Shown piece after piece: positions 11,244 through 19,269 of a stretch of DNA of 64,000 nt. The position numbers and the translations under genes were made by a program. The stretch's first letter is position 1. The number at the start of each line of letters is the position of its first letter. The DNA is from Longimicrobiales bacterium (lineage in GTDB: Bacteria; Gemmatimonadota; Gemmatimonadetes; Longimicrobiales; Gaopeijiaceae), in NCBI GenBank assembly GCA_028284495.1, contig JANQRP010000002.1:124001-188000 (forward strand), written 5' to 3'. A model generated the notes under the pieces. It had not been told where the DNA came from and searched no databases. It was given only the letters and a program-made list of their open reading frames with translations.

Positions 11244-12482
11244 ATGGCTGACGACGTCGTTCTCGTCGATGGGGTGAGGACTCCGATCGGTCGCCACGGC
11301 GGCGCGCTCGCGGCCGTGCGGCCCGACGACCTGGCCGCCGCCACCATCACCGCGCTGCTCGAGCGAACCGACCTCGACCCGGCGCGGCTCGACGACGTCA
11401 TCTTCGGGTGCACCAACCAGGCCGGCGAGGACAACCGAAACGTCGCTCGGATGGCGAGCCTCGCCGCCGGACTGCCGGTGAGCGTGCCCGGTCAGACCGT
11501 GAATCGCCTCTGCGGATCGGGCATGCAGGCCGTGCTCTCCGCCGCACAGGCCATCCGCGCCGGAGAGGGCGATCTCTTCATCGCCGGGGGCGTCGAGAGC
11601 ATGAGCCGGGCCCCGTGGGTCATGCTCAAGCCGGACCACGGCTACCCGCGAGGCACCCCCGACACCGCGGACACCGTCCTCGGCTGGCGCTTCGCCAACC
11701 CCGCCTTCCCCGAGGACTGGACCGTCGGCCTCGGCGAGACCGCCGAGCGCGTCGCCGAGGCGTACGGCGTCAGCCGCGAGGCGCAGGACGCGTTCGCCGT
11801 CGAGAGCCAGGCCCGCTGCGAGCGCGCCGTGGCCGCCGGTCGCTTCGCCCCGGAGATCGTCCCCGTCACCGTGCCGGGTCGAAAGGGCGGCGCAACGACC
11901 GTGGACGCCGACGAGCACCCCCGCCCTGGGACCGACCTCCCGGCCCTCACCCGACTTCGCCCCGTCTTCCGGACGGACGGCAGCGGCACCGTCACCGCCG
12001 GCAACGCCTCCGGCATCAACGACGGCGCCGCCGCGCTCCTCGTGGCCCGCGCCTCCATCGCGGAGCAGCTCGGCCTGAAGCCGAAGGCCGTCCTCATCGG
12101 CGGCGCCGTCGCCGGCCTCGCACCCGACCGCATGGGCATGGGCCCCGTCCCGGCGACCCGAGACGCCTTCGAGCGCTACGGCTGGAGCGCCGCCGACATC
12201 GACGTGGCCGAGATCAACGAGGCATTCGCGGCGCAGGCCATACCGTGCGTTCAGCAGCTCGAACTGGACCCCGCCATCGTGAACCCCAACGGCGGTGCGA
12301 TCGCGCTCGGCCACCCCGTGGGCGCGAGCGGTGCGCGCATCCTGGTCACGCTGCTGCACGAGACGTGGCGGCGGAGGTACGCCGGGCGCGACGGGAAGGC
12401 GGGCCCTACCACCGTACGGGGGCTCGCGACCATGTGCATCGGAGTCGGCCAAGGGATCGCGAGCCTGGTCGAGACGGTGTGA
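11244..12482 (+). CDS. Acetyl-CoA acyltransferase (PcaF/PaaJ-like thiolase)
   Basis: The 412-aa thiolase cleaves 3-oxoacyl-CoA to acetyl-CoA and a shortened acyl-CoA. The active-site residues are C90 (NRLCGSGMQAV), H357 (ALGHPVGASGAR) and C398 (TMCIGVGQG). The segment GCTNQAGEDNRNVARMA is typical of the 3-oxoadipyl-CoA thiolases PcaF/PaaJ, so the pathway could be aromatic degradation; general beta-oxidation is the alternative. An in-frame ATG at 11232 is also possible; 11244 begins the conserved MADDVVLVDGVRTP. Its stop overlaps the next start. Confidence 0.92.
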   Translation: MADDVVLVDGVRTPIGRHGGALAAVRPDDLAAATITALLERTDLDPARLDDVIFGCTNQAGEDNRNVARMASLAAGLPVSVPGQTVNRLCGSGMQAVLSAAQAIRAGEGDLFIAGGVESMSRAPWVMLKPDHGYPRGTPDTADTVLGWRFANPAFPEDWTVGLGETAERVAEAYGVSREAQDAFAVESQARCERAVAAGRFAPEIVPVTVPGRKGGATTVDADEHPRPGTDLPALTRLRPVFRTDGSGTVTAGNASGINDGAAALLVARASIAEQLGLKPKAVLIGGAVAGLAPDRMGMGPVPATRDAFERYGWSAADIDVAEINEAFAAQAIPCVQQLELDPAIVNPNGGAIALGHPVGASGARILVTLLHETWRRRYAGRDGKAGPTTVRGLATMCIGVGQGIASLVETV

Positions 12483-13771
12483 GGCGACGGCCCGCATCCG
12501 GGTCCTTGCGCGGTGCCGCCGCGGTTTCGGCGGGGGCGGCGCTGTTCGCGATCGGCTGCGGCGGCGAGGCCGCCGACGACCGCGTCGCCGATACCGCCGT
12601 CACCCAGTCGGGCGACACGACCATCGTCGTGCCCGCGCTCGACGGACGGGTGGGGCGGATGGTATCCGACCTCGTCATCGGCGACGACGAGTCCGACGTC
12701 GACGCGGTGTTCGGGAGCACGGCCGATGCCGCGTTCGATGCGGAGGGGCGGATCTACGTCGTGGACGGTCAGGCGAGCCGGGTGTCGGTGTTCTCGGCGG
12801 ACGGGGCGTTCGAGCGCGTGCTCGCGCGGGGCGGTGACGGCCCCGGCGAGATCGACTTCCCGAGGTATGTGCGGGTCGGACGCGATGGCACGGTGGCGGT
12901 CGCGTCGGGCGGTGAGGTCGAGACGTTCGGCCCGGACGGGGAGCGCGTGGGCACGTTCCGCCCACCCGGACGAATCCAGGGGACCGTCCGCCTCGACGAG
13001 AGCGGCCTGCTCCGACTGCTGACCGGGCCGATCGGCGCCGGAGCTCACGCGCCGTGGCAGATTCCGGCGGGTGGAGTCGCCGCCGTGGAGATCTCCCGCA
13101 GCGCCACGACGAATCCCTTCTCGATCCACGCATTCGAGCCCAGCGGCGTCGAGGTGGAGTCGTCCGTCGCGCCGTTCGGGCTGGACGACCTCGGCTGCAT
13201 CGCACCCGATCCCGGCGCCCCGAACGCGCGCGTCTGCTTGGGCTTCACCTACTCCACCTTCCCGTTCGTGGACTGGCTCCCCGACGGACGGCTCGTGGTC
13301 GGGCACACCGACCGATATCGGCTGGACCTCGCCGCCGGCCCCGGCGGGGGCGGTCCGACGAGCATTCGTCCGGACCGACCCAGACTCGCCGTCGAGGGCG
13401 CGCTCGACGCGTTCATCCGGAGCGACTGGATTCCCTCGGAGAGCCAGGGACCCTTCGACTCGCTCGCCGAGCCGCCGACCCGCAAGCCGGCGATCGCTCG
13501 CGTGATCCCCACACGGGATGGCACGATCTGGGTGCGCATCCATACGGAATCCGAGCGAACGACGGACGACGACGGAGAGGAGGACTGGATCGAGATCGAG
13601 TCCAGATTCGACATCTTCACGCCCGATGGGTCCCACGTCGGCCATGTCACCGGCCCCGCCGACCTCCTGCTGCGCGACGTCCGTGGCGATACGCTTCTGA
13701 CCACACGGACCGGCGTCTTCGACATCCCGATCGTCGAGCGCTTCACGATCGAGTGGTCCGACCCGAACTGA
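12479..13771 (+). CDS. Beta-propeller lipoprotein inside the acyl-CoA operon
   Basis: The 430-aa protein starts at a GTG that overlaps the thiolase stop (GTGTGA), which gives a short positively charged n-region, a hydrophobic stretch and the lipobox FAIGC. Propeller blades follow: FDAEGRIYVVDGQASRVSVF, RGGDGPGEIDFPRYVRV, then DGRLVVGHTDRY and TRDGTIWVR. The same architecture occurs at 6002-7276 and 45242-46378. A surface lipoprotein translated within a cytosolic beta-oxidation operon is odd; it may bind or sense the substrate outside the cell (inference). Confidence 0.78.
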   Translation: MRRRPASGSLRGAAAVSAGAALFAIGCGGEAADDRVADTAVTQSGDTTIVVPALDGRVGRMVSDLVIGDDESDVDAVFGSTADAAFDAEGRIYVVDGQASRVSVFSADGAFERVLARGGDGPGEIDFPRYVRVGRDGTVAVASGGEVETFGPDGERVGTFRPPGRIQGTVRLDESGLLRLLTGPIGAGAHAPWQIPAGGVAAVEISRSATTNPFSIHAFEPSGVEVESSVAPFGLDDLGCIAPDPGAPNARVCLGFTYSTFPFVDWLPDGRLVVGHTDRYRLDLAAGPGGGGPTSIRPDRPRLAVEGALDAFIRSDWIPSESQGPFDSLAEPPTRKPAIARVIPTRDGTIWVRIHTESERTTDDDGEEDWIEIESRFDIFTPDGSHVGHVTGPADLLLRDVRGDTLLTTRTGVFDIPIVERFTIEWSDPN

Positions 13772-13791
13772 CATCGCCGCGCCCACCGCAC

Positions 13792-14739
13792 ATGACCGAC
13801 GACCTCGAGCTCACGCCGGACCCGAACGACCCCAATGCCGACTGGTACGCGCCGAAGGAGGCCGATCCTCGCGCATTCACGCGGGTCGCGGTCCTGGGTG
13901 CCGGCACGATGGGCCATGGCATCGCTCAGGTCTGCGCGATGGCCGGCTACGGTGTGCGCCTGTACGACGTCGATCTGGTGTCGGTCGAGATGGGCATGGA
14001 GCGCATCCGCAAGAACCTCGACAAGGGCGTGAAGCTCGGGAAGGTCGCGCCGGCGGTCCGCGAAACGACGCTCGCCGGACTCTCGACGACCACCGACCTG
14101 GGCGAGGCACTGTCGGGCGCGGGGCTGGTCGTCGAGGCCGCTCCGGAGAAGCTGGAGATCAAGAAGGAGATCTTCTTCCGCGTCGAGGAGAAGGTCGGCG
14201 ACGACACGATCCTCGCCACCAACACGTCCTCGATCTCGATCGACAGCATCGCCTCCGTGCTCGAACGACCCGGGCGATTCCTCGGGCTCCACTTCTTCAA
14301 TCCGGTCTTCATCATGGAACTGGTGGAAGTCGTGGTCGGCGAGGCGACGTCGCAGGAGACGCTCGACGTCGCGGCGAAGTTCGTGACCCGCCTCGACAAG
14401 GAGCCGGTGGTCGTGCGCGACACGCCGGGCTTCGCGAGCTCGAGGCTCGGCGTCGCGCTCGGGCTCGAGGCGATGCGCATGCTCGAGGCGAACGTGGCTA
14501 CGGTGAAGGACATCGACCGCGCGATGGAGCTTGGCTACCGGCACCCGATGGGTCCGCTCAAGCTGACCGACCTGGTCGGGCTCGACGTGCGTCTCGGGAT
14601 CGCCGAGTACCTCTTCAGCGAGCTCGGTAGCGAGGTCTTCCGCCCGCCGGAGATCCTCAGGCGGATGGTGGCCGAAGGGAAGACGGGGAAGAAGTCGGGA
14701 GTCGGGTTCTACGACTGGAGAGAGGTCGGTGACCGCTGA
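13792..14739 (+). CDS. 3-hydroxyacyl-CoA dehydrogenase (Hbd/PaaH-like)
   Basis: The 315-aa enzyme oxidises 3-hydroxyacyl-CoA to 3-oxoacyl-CoA with NAD. A 35-residue acidic extension precedes the Rossmann motif VLGAGTMGHGIAQ. The catalytic His is H167 in LHFFNPV, with the downstream E in the ELVEVV segment, and the C-terminal domain has the usual NRxGxx-like replaced region (FASSRLGVALGLEAM) and HPMGPLKLTDLVGLD. The ATG at 13792 is 20 bp after the lipoprotein stop. The typical NR in the loop is SR here, a minor deviation. It works between the hydratases and the thiolase of this operon. Confidence 0.92.
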   Translation: MTDDLELTPDPNDPNADWYAPKEADPRAFTRVAVLGAGTMGHGIAQVCAMAGYGVRLYDVDLVSVEMGMERIRKNLDKGVKLGKVAPAVRETTLAGLSTTTDLGEALSGAGLVVEAAPEKLEIKKEIFFRVEEKVGDDTILATNTSSISIDSIASVLERPGRFLGLHFFNPVFIMELVEVVVGEATSQETLDVAAKFVTRLDKEPVVVRDTPGFASSRLGVALGLEAMRMLEANVATVKDIDRAMELGYRHPMGPLKLTDLVGLDVRLGIAEYLFSELGSEVFRPPEILRRMVAEGKTGKKSGVGFYDWREVGDR

Positions 14740-15478
14740 GCGACGAGACGAGACCGATTCGGACACGGGCGGGCCCATGTCCGGGCGACGCCTCCGGGTG
14801 TGCATCGTGGGCGCCTCCGGCAAGCTCGGACAGTACATGGTGCGACACTGCCTCGACCGTGGGTACGAGGTCGTGGGCGTCTGTCGCGCCCAGAGCGTCG
14901 AGAAGCTCACGGAGTTCCGGGACCGCATCCGCATCGTGCCGGGCCACACCAACGACGCTGACGTCATCCGCGAGGCGGTCTCCGGCTGCGACGGCGTGCT
15001 CACGGTGCTCGTCCCCTGGGGCGTCGACGGCTACTCCACCGGCACCGCACAGGCGGTGCTCGACCACGCCGAGCCGGGTGCACGCCTCATCTTCTCGTGC
15101 GGCTGGCACATCTCGATGGACGGCAAGGACCGCTACCCCCTGAAGCTCCGGCTGCTCGTGCCGGTCTTCGGGTGGGTCGCGCGCCTGTTCCGGTTCGCGG
15201 ATATCGGCGACCAGGAGGAGGCCGCGCGACGCATCTTCGCCAGCGAAACCCGCTGGACCGTCGTCCGCGGCAGCGACCTCGAGGAGGGCGACAGCGAGGG
15301 GCTTCCGGTGTGGAGCCGCCACGTGGGCGATCCGATCCTCGCGAGCAACCTGACGCGCCGGATCGACTTCGCGCTCTTCATGGTCCATGCACTCACCGAC
15401 GACTCGCTGGTCCACGAGGCGCCCGCGATCGTGAGTTGCCGATCGGCGTCCGCGCTCGCGCATGCGGAGACGGCGTGA
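14729..15478 (+). CDS. NAD(P)-binding atypical SDR/NmrA-like protein
   Basis: The 249-aa protein has an N-terminal Rossmann motif (VCIVGASGKLGQYMV) and resembles atypical short-chain dehydrogenases of the NAD(P)H-binding (NmrA/SDR) group; no catalytic YxxxK is evident. The GTG at 14729 overlaps the end of the dehydrogenase gene and has GGAGAGAGG before it; a later ATG at 14777 would start 16 residues in, just before the Rossmann fold. Its substrate is unknown. Its stop overlaps the next gene's GTG. Confidence 0.75.
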   Translation: MTAERRDETDSDTGGPMSGRRLRVCIVGASGKLGQYMVRHCLDRGYEVVGVCRAQSVEKLTEFRDRIRIVPGHTNDADVIREAVSGCDGVLTVLVPWGVDGYSTGTAQAVLDHAEPGARLIFSCGWHISMDGKDRYPLKLRLLVPVFGWVARLFRFADIGDQEEAARRIFASETRWTVVRGSDLEEGDSEGLPVWSRHVGDPILASNLTRRIDFALFMVHALTDDSLVHEAPAIVSCRSASALAHAETA

Positions 15479-16365
15479 CAAGGGCCGCCGACACCCGCGG
15501 CGAGGCTCGCTCGGGCGTCGGCTGGGAGACCTGCCCGCCGCCGCTCCGCGCCTGGGTCGAGGCGACCCGCGCGCGGATCGAGGAGGCGCTCGGGCCGTCG
15601 CACGTGGGAACCTATCTCCATGGATCGCTCGCGTCCGGCAGCTTCCGCCCGCCGAAGAGCGACGTCGACCTGGTGTTCGTGGTCGAGGGGTCGCTCGACG
15701 TCCGGCAGCGCCATCGGGTCGCCCGCGCCGCCGCCCTCATGAACGCGGTCCGCCCGATCGTCGGAGGCCTCGAGTGCTCGGTGGTGCGCCGGGCCGCGCT
15801 TCGCGGCGCGGTGCACCCCGTTCCGTACGAGGTCCACTTCGGAGAGGAGATGAGCGACGCCATCCTCTCGGGAACGATCGCGCTGGGTGGCAACCCGTCC
15901 GATCACGACATGGCCGCGCACATCCAAGCCATATGTGAGTTCGGAGTGGCGCTCGCCGGCCCGCCGATCGACGAGGTCTTCGCTCCGCTCGCCCGGGCGG
16001 ACTTCCTCGATGCGCTTCGGGGTGACATGGCGTGGATCCTGGACGACGAGCACATCCTCGAGAGCCCGTACTACGGCATCCTCAATGTCGGCCGCGTGCT
16101 GTGGGTGCTCGACGGGCACTCCGATCGCCTCGCGCCGTCGAAGGAGGAAGCGGGCGAGTGGATGCTCGGGTGGATCCCGTCCGGACTCCGGGATGTCGTC
16201 CGACTGGCGCTCGACGCCTACCGAGACGACGCTCCGGTATCGGAGGCCGACCGATGCACGGCGGGGCTCGCGTGGCCCCACGAGGCGCTGATCGACTTCC
16301 GCGACTGGGCGCGCGACCGGACCCGCGCGCTCGCCGACGCCCCACGACCGTCGACCGATCGATGA
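15475..16365 (+). CDS. AadA-like nucleotidyltransferase (DUF4111-type C-terminus)
   Basis: The 296-aa protein has the nucleotidyltransferase signature G50-S then D63-V-D65 (GSLASGSFRPPKSDVDLVFV), followed by a helical C-terminal half with YGILNVGRVLWVLDG, which resembles the aminoglycoside adenylyltransferase (AadA) C-terminal domain. Enzymes of this family transfer AMP to a hydroxyl group. The start GTG overlaps the upstream stop (GTGA), and the stop overlaps the following ATG, so it is truly embedded in an acyl-CoA operon. Antibiotic resistance is not implied by this context; another small-molecule acceptor is possible. Confidence 0.8.
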   Translation: MTRAADTRGEARSGVGWETCPPPLRAWVEATRARIEEALGPSHVGTYLHGSLASGSFRPPKSDVDLVFVVEGSLDVRQRHRVARAAALMNAVRPIVGGLECSVVRRAALRGAVHPVPYEVHFGEEMSDAILSGTIALGGNPSDHDMAAHIQAICEFGVALAGPPIDEVFAPLARADFLDALRGDMAWILDDEHILESPYYGILNVGRVLWVLDGHSDRLAPSKEEAGEWMLGWIPSGLRDVVRLALDAYRDDAPVSEADRCTAGLAWPHEALIDFRDWARDRTRALADAPRPSTDR

Positions 16366-17186
16366 CGAACCACGACCACACCCACGACCGCACCCCGCGC
16401 CACACCCAGGGCCTCGCGCCCGTCCTCCTCGAGAAGTCGGACGGCATCGCGACCATCACCCTCAACCGCCCCGAGAAGCTCAACGCGCTCAACCAGGAGG
16501 TGCGCCAGACCGTCATGCGGATGGTCGACGAACTGCAGGAGGACGACGAGGTCCGCGTGGCCGTCCTCCAGGGTGCGGGCGACCGGGCATTCGTGGCGGG
16601 CGCCGACGTGTCCGAGTTCGCGGCCCGCACCCCCGACGAGCAGCGCGAGCTGTACCGGCACCGCCGCGTGTACGACGCGCTCGCGGACTTCGAGAAGCCG
16701 ATCGTGTGCGCGATCCACGGCTACTGCCTCGGCGGCGGGTCCGAGCTCGCCCTGGCCTGCGACGTCCGGGTGGCGGACCGCACCGCGAAGTTCAGCCAGG
16801 CCGAGATCCGCCTCGGCCTGATCCCCGGCGCGGGCGGCACGCAGCGCCTCGCCCGCCTCGTGGGCCCGGGTCAGGCCATGCGCATCGCGCTCACCGGAGA
16901 GATGATCGACGCCGAGGAGGCCTACCGCATCGGCCTGGTCGAGGTGCTGGTGGACGCCGGCGAGCACCGCGCCGCCGCGCGCGACCTCGCCGCGAAGATG
17001 GCACGCTGGAGCCCCGTCGCCCTGCGGCTCGCCAAAGCGAGCGTCCGGAAGGCCTTGGAGCTGCCGCTCTCGGAGGGGCTCCAGCACGAGAAGGAGGCGT
17101 TTCTGCGGGCGTTCGAGAGCCCTGACGGCCGGGAAGGCGTCCGTGCCTTCGTCGAGAAGCGCGATCCGCGGTTTCGCGGAAACTAG
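16362..17186 (+). CDS. Enoyl-CoA hydratase/isomerase family protein
   Basis: The 274-aa crotonase-fold protein has a His/Asp/Thr-rich 17-residue extension, then ITLNRPEKLNAL, the oxyanion segment FVAGADVSEFA and YCLGGGSELALACDVRVA. Both catalytic glutamates are present (GGGSELA and SQAEIRLGLIPGAGGTQRL). It is the second hydratase in this operon, so one of the two may act as an isomerase or on a different chain (compare PaaF and PaaG; inference). The ATG overlaps the nucleotidyltransferase stop by 4 bp, and it is the last gene of the operon. Confidence 0.92.
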   Translation: MTNHDHTHDRTPRHTQGLAPVLLEKSDGIATITLNRPEKLNALNQEVRQTVMRMVDELQEDDEVRVAVLQGAGDRAFVAGADVSEFAARTPDEQRELYRHRRVYDALADFEKPIVCAIHGYCLGGGSELALACDVRVADRTAKFSQAEIRLGLIPGAGGTQRLARLVGPGQAMRIALTGEMIDAEEAYRIGLVEVLVDAGEHRAAARDLAAKMARWSPVALRLAKASVRKALELPLSEGLQHEKEAFLRAFESPDGREGVRAFVEKRDPRFRGN

Positions 17187-17294
17187 GCAGGGCGTAGCCG
17201 CGCCGGCGACGGCGGTACGGAACGCAGCCCGTGCGCTGCGTCCGTCCGGGCAGTAGCGTATCCCGTCACGACTCCCCGAAACCGGATCCCCAGA

Positions 17295-17915
17295 ATGCGC
17301 CGCCAACCCCCTCACGCGTTCCTGTTGCTCTTCGCGTTCGCCCTTGTTCCCAGGCCCGGCGAGGCGCAGATACGGTTCGACGGTGTCGACCTGTCGGGCG
17401 GCTACGCCGTGTGGGAGAGTTCGGGCTTCCAGGACGTGGAGGGTGGGCCCCGAGTCGGCGTGATCCCCCTCATTCGGATCGGTGAGTTCTGGAACGTCGG
17501 CATCGAGGGCATCTACGCGGAGTCGGAGATTCAACTCGTGGCCGTTCCCGTTTCGCTCGAGGAGAACGCCGTGAACGCGATCGTGCGGCGTAGCTTCGCC
17601 GACCCGAGCGACCTTCACGTCTACCTTCAGGCCGGCGCCGGCTGGAGTCGGCTGACCGGGGAGACCGCGGACGGTCCGGACGGTACGCTCAACTCGCGGT
17701 CGCAGTCCGGCTACACGTTCGGCGCGGAATTCGGCGTGGGCTTCCCTGCCGGACGCTACGTCGACTTACTCTGGGCCGGGAGCCTCGGGTGGAACAGCTA
17801 TGCGGGCTGCGAGGCGTTCGGTCCGGCGTACCGGCCCGTCACCTTCGGCGAAGACTGCTCCGCGATTCGGATGGGTGTCCGCGTGGGGATCGTGCTGGGC
17901 CGCGACGACGGCTGA
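17295..17915 (+). CDS. Secreted/outer-membrane beta-barrel-like protein
   Basis: The 206-aa protein has a clear signal peptide (LLLFAFALVPRPGEA-Q) and then Gly/aromatic-rich strands (GYAVWESSGF, YTFGAEFGVGFPAGRYVDLLWAGSLGW) of an outer-membrane barrel type. A Cys pair near the end (GCEAFGP...EDCSA) could form a disulfide. No specific family or ligand is recognised. It lies 108 bp after the acyl-CoA operon and 13 bp before the next gene, with which it is probably co-transcribed. Confidence 0.65.
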   Translation: MRRQPPHAFLLLFAFALVPRPGEAQIRFDGVDLSGGYAVWESSGFQDVEGGPRVGVIPLIRIGEFWNVGIEGIYAESEIQLVAVPVSLEENAVNAIVRRSFADPSDLHVYLQAGAGWSRLTGETADGPDGTLNSRSQSGYTFGAEFGVGFPAGRYVDLLWAGSLGWNSYAGCEAFGPAYRPVTFGEDCSAIRMGVRVGIVLGRDDG

Positions 17916-17928
17916 AGCAGGGGCAGCC

Positions 17929-19002
17929 ATGCCGGACCCTCGCCGGCCCCGGACCATCGTCGCCACGGTCGCGCTCCTCCTCGTGGCAGGGCGCGGCTTC
18001 GGCGTGGTCCCGCTGGCCGCCCAGATGTCGGGGCCTCTCGACTTCCCCGTCCACCCCGACCTCCCGACCGAGTCGCGCCAGTTCGACTTCTGGGTCGGTG
18101 AGTGGGACGTGAACCTCCGGATCCTCCAGGACGACGGGTCGTGGCAGGACGCCGTCGCTTCGACCGCGCACGTGTATCCCATCCTGAGCGGGAAGGCGGT
18201 CCTCGAGCTCTGGAGCGACGACCGACAGGCCGGCATCAAGGGCTACAGCCTTCGCTACTGGAACGTCGGAGCCGGGCACTGGGAGCTCTGGCTCAACTGG
18301 CCGGGAATGAACCGTTCCGCCACCGGCGCCCCGCTCACCGGCGCCTTCCGGCACGGCCGAGGCGAGTTCTTCGCGCGAGGGCGGACCGCGGACGGCGGCG
18401 CCCGTATCACCCGGTACACCTTCAGCGACATCTCGCCGACCTCGCTCCGGTGGGACGACGCCGTGAGCACGGACGGCGGGCGCACCTGGTCGGCGAACTG
18501 GATCATGGAGTTCACGCGCACCGCTGCGAAGCCGGCGCTTTCGGCGGCGGGCGGCCCGGCGCCGACCTGGCACGACGGTGGCCGGTGTGACGACCCGCGC
18601 TTCCGCGCCTACGAGTTCCTGAGCGGGCGGCACGAGAGCGCGCCGGGGCCGGGCAGCACCTACGCGATCACCGGGTACGAGATCCTGGACGGATGCGCGC
18701 TGATCACCCTCGTCGGCGCAGGTGGCGGCCCCGAGTCGGCGTGGGGCTTCAGCCACATCACCTGGAACGGCGCCGCGGAGCGCTACGAACTCACGACGCT
18801 CACCAGCGTGCCCGGTGGGTCAATGCAGCTCTTTCATGCCGAGCCGACGACGACGCCGGGGGCGTTCGTGTTCGTGGAGGCCGGGGTACCCGGCGCCGGC
18901 CCGCGCGAGCAGATGCGGGTGACGCAGGAGCCCGACGGCACCATCGTCTGGGCGCACGTCGCTGCGGACGGCAGCATGATCTGGGAGGGCCGGGTCCGAT
19001 GA
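17929..19002 (+). CDS. Secreted DUF1579-like protein
   Basis: The 357-aa protein has a signal peptide ending near VVPLAAQ, then the hallmark ESRQFDFWVGEWDV, which starts DUF1579-like lipocalin-type domains. A second related half follows after about residue 210 (FRAYEFLSGRHES and GFSHITWNGAAERYEL), suggesting an internal duplication. The role is unknown; the family is presumed to bind small hydrophobic molecules. The ATG at 17929 has only a weak GGGGC ribosome site. It is followed after 24 bp by a small membrane protein. Confidence 0.72.
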   Translation: MPDPRRPRTIVATVALLLVAGRGFGVVPLAAQMSGPLDFPVHPDLPTESRQFDFWVGEWDVNLRILQDDGSWQDAVASTAHVYPILSGKAVLELWSDDRQAGIKGYSLRYWNVGAGHWELWLNWPGMNRSATGAPLTGAFRHGRGEFFARGRTADGGARITRYTFSDISPTSLRWDDAVSTDGGRTWSANWIMEFTRTAAKPALSAAGGPAPTWHDGGRCDDPRFRAYEFLSGRHESAPGPGSTYAITGYEILDGCALITLVGAGGGPESAWGFSHITWNGAAERYELTTLTSVPGGSMQLFHAEPTTTPGAFVFVEAGVPGAGPREQMRVTQEPDGTIVWAHVAADGSMIWEGRVR

Positions 19003-19026
19003 AGAGGCGCACATGAGGAGTCACGC

Positions 19027-19239
19027 ATGAGCCGGCGCGCCGTCCACACCTTCGCGGTCGTCTTCCTGCTCGCGCAGTCCGTGGCGCTCATCTGGCCCGT
19101 CGCGACGCTCATCAACGACCCGAGCGTGCGCATCCTCGGCCTTCCCCTCCCCTTCGCGTGGGGCGTCGGCTGGATCAGCGCCACGTTCTTCGTGCTCGGC
19201 TGGGTGCTCATGGTGGACCGACGGGACGAGCGCGAGTGA
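19027..19239 (+). CDS. Small two-helix membrane protein (DUF3311-like)
   Basis: The 70-aa protein has two hydrophobic helices (about 7-25 and 40-62) with ILGLPLPFAW between them and a basic/acidic tail (VDRRDERE). The turn motif P-x-x-x-LGLP and the size resemble DUF3311 proteins, which are usually encoded beside sodium:solute symporters. Here the nearest symporter is at 23868-25370, not adjacent. A GGAG sequence lies about 8 bp upstream of the ATG. The assignment is tentative. Confidence 0.6.
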   Translation: MSRRAVHTFAVVFLLAQSVALIWPVATLINDPSVRILGLPLPFAWGVGWISATFFVLGWVLMVDRRDERE

Positions 19240-19269
19240 GGCCGCGGCCGCCCCGCTTGTGAGCGCGCA

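Noticed and set aside
15475..16365. Calling the AadA-like protein an antibiotic resistance gene
   Set aside because: It is chromosomally embedded in a metabolic operon without mobile elements; the family motif alone does not prove aminoglycoside modification.
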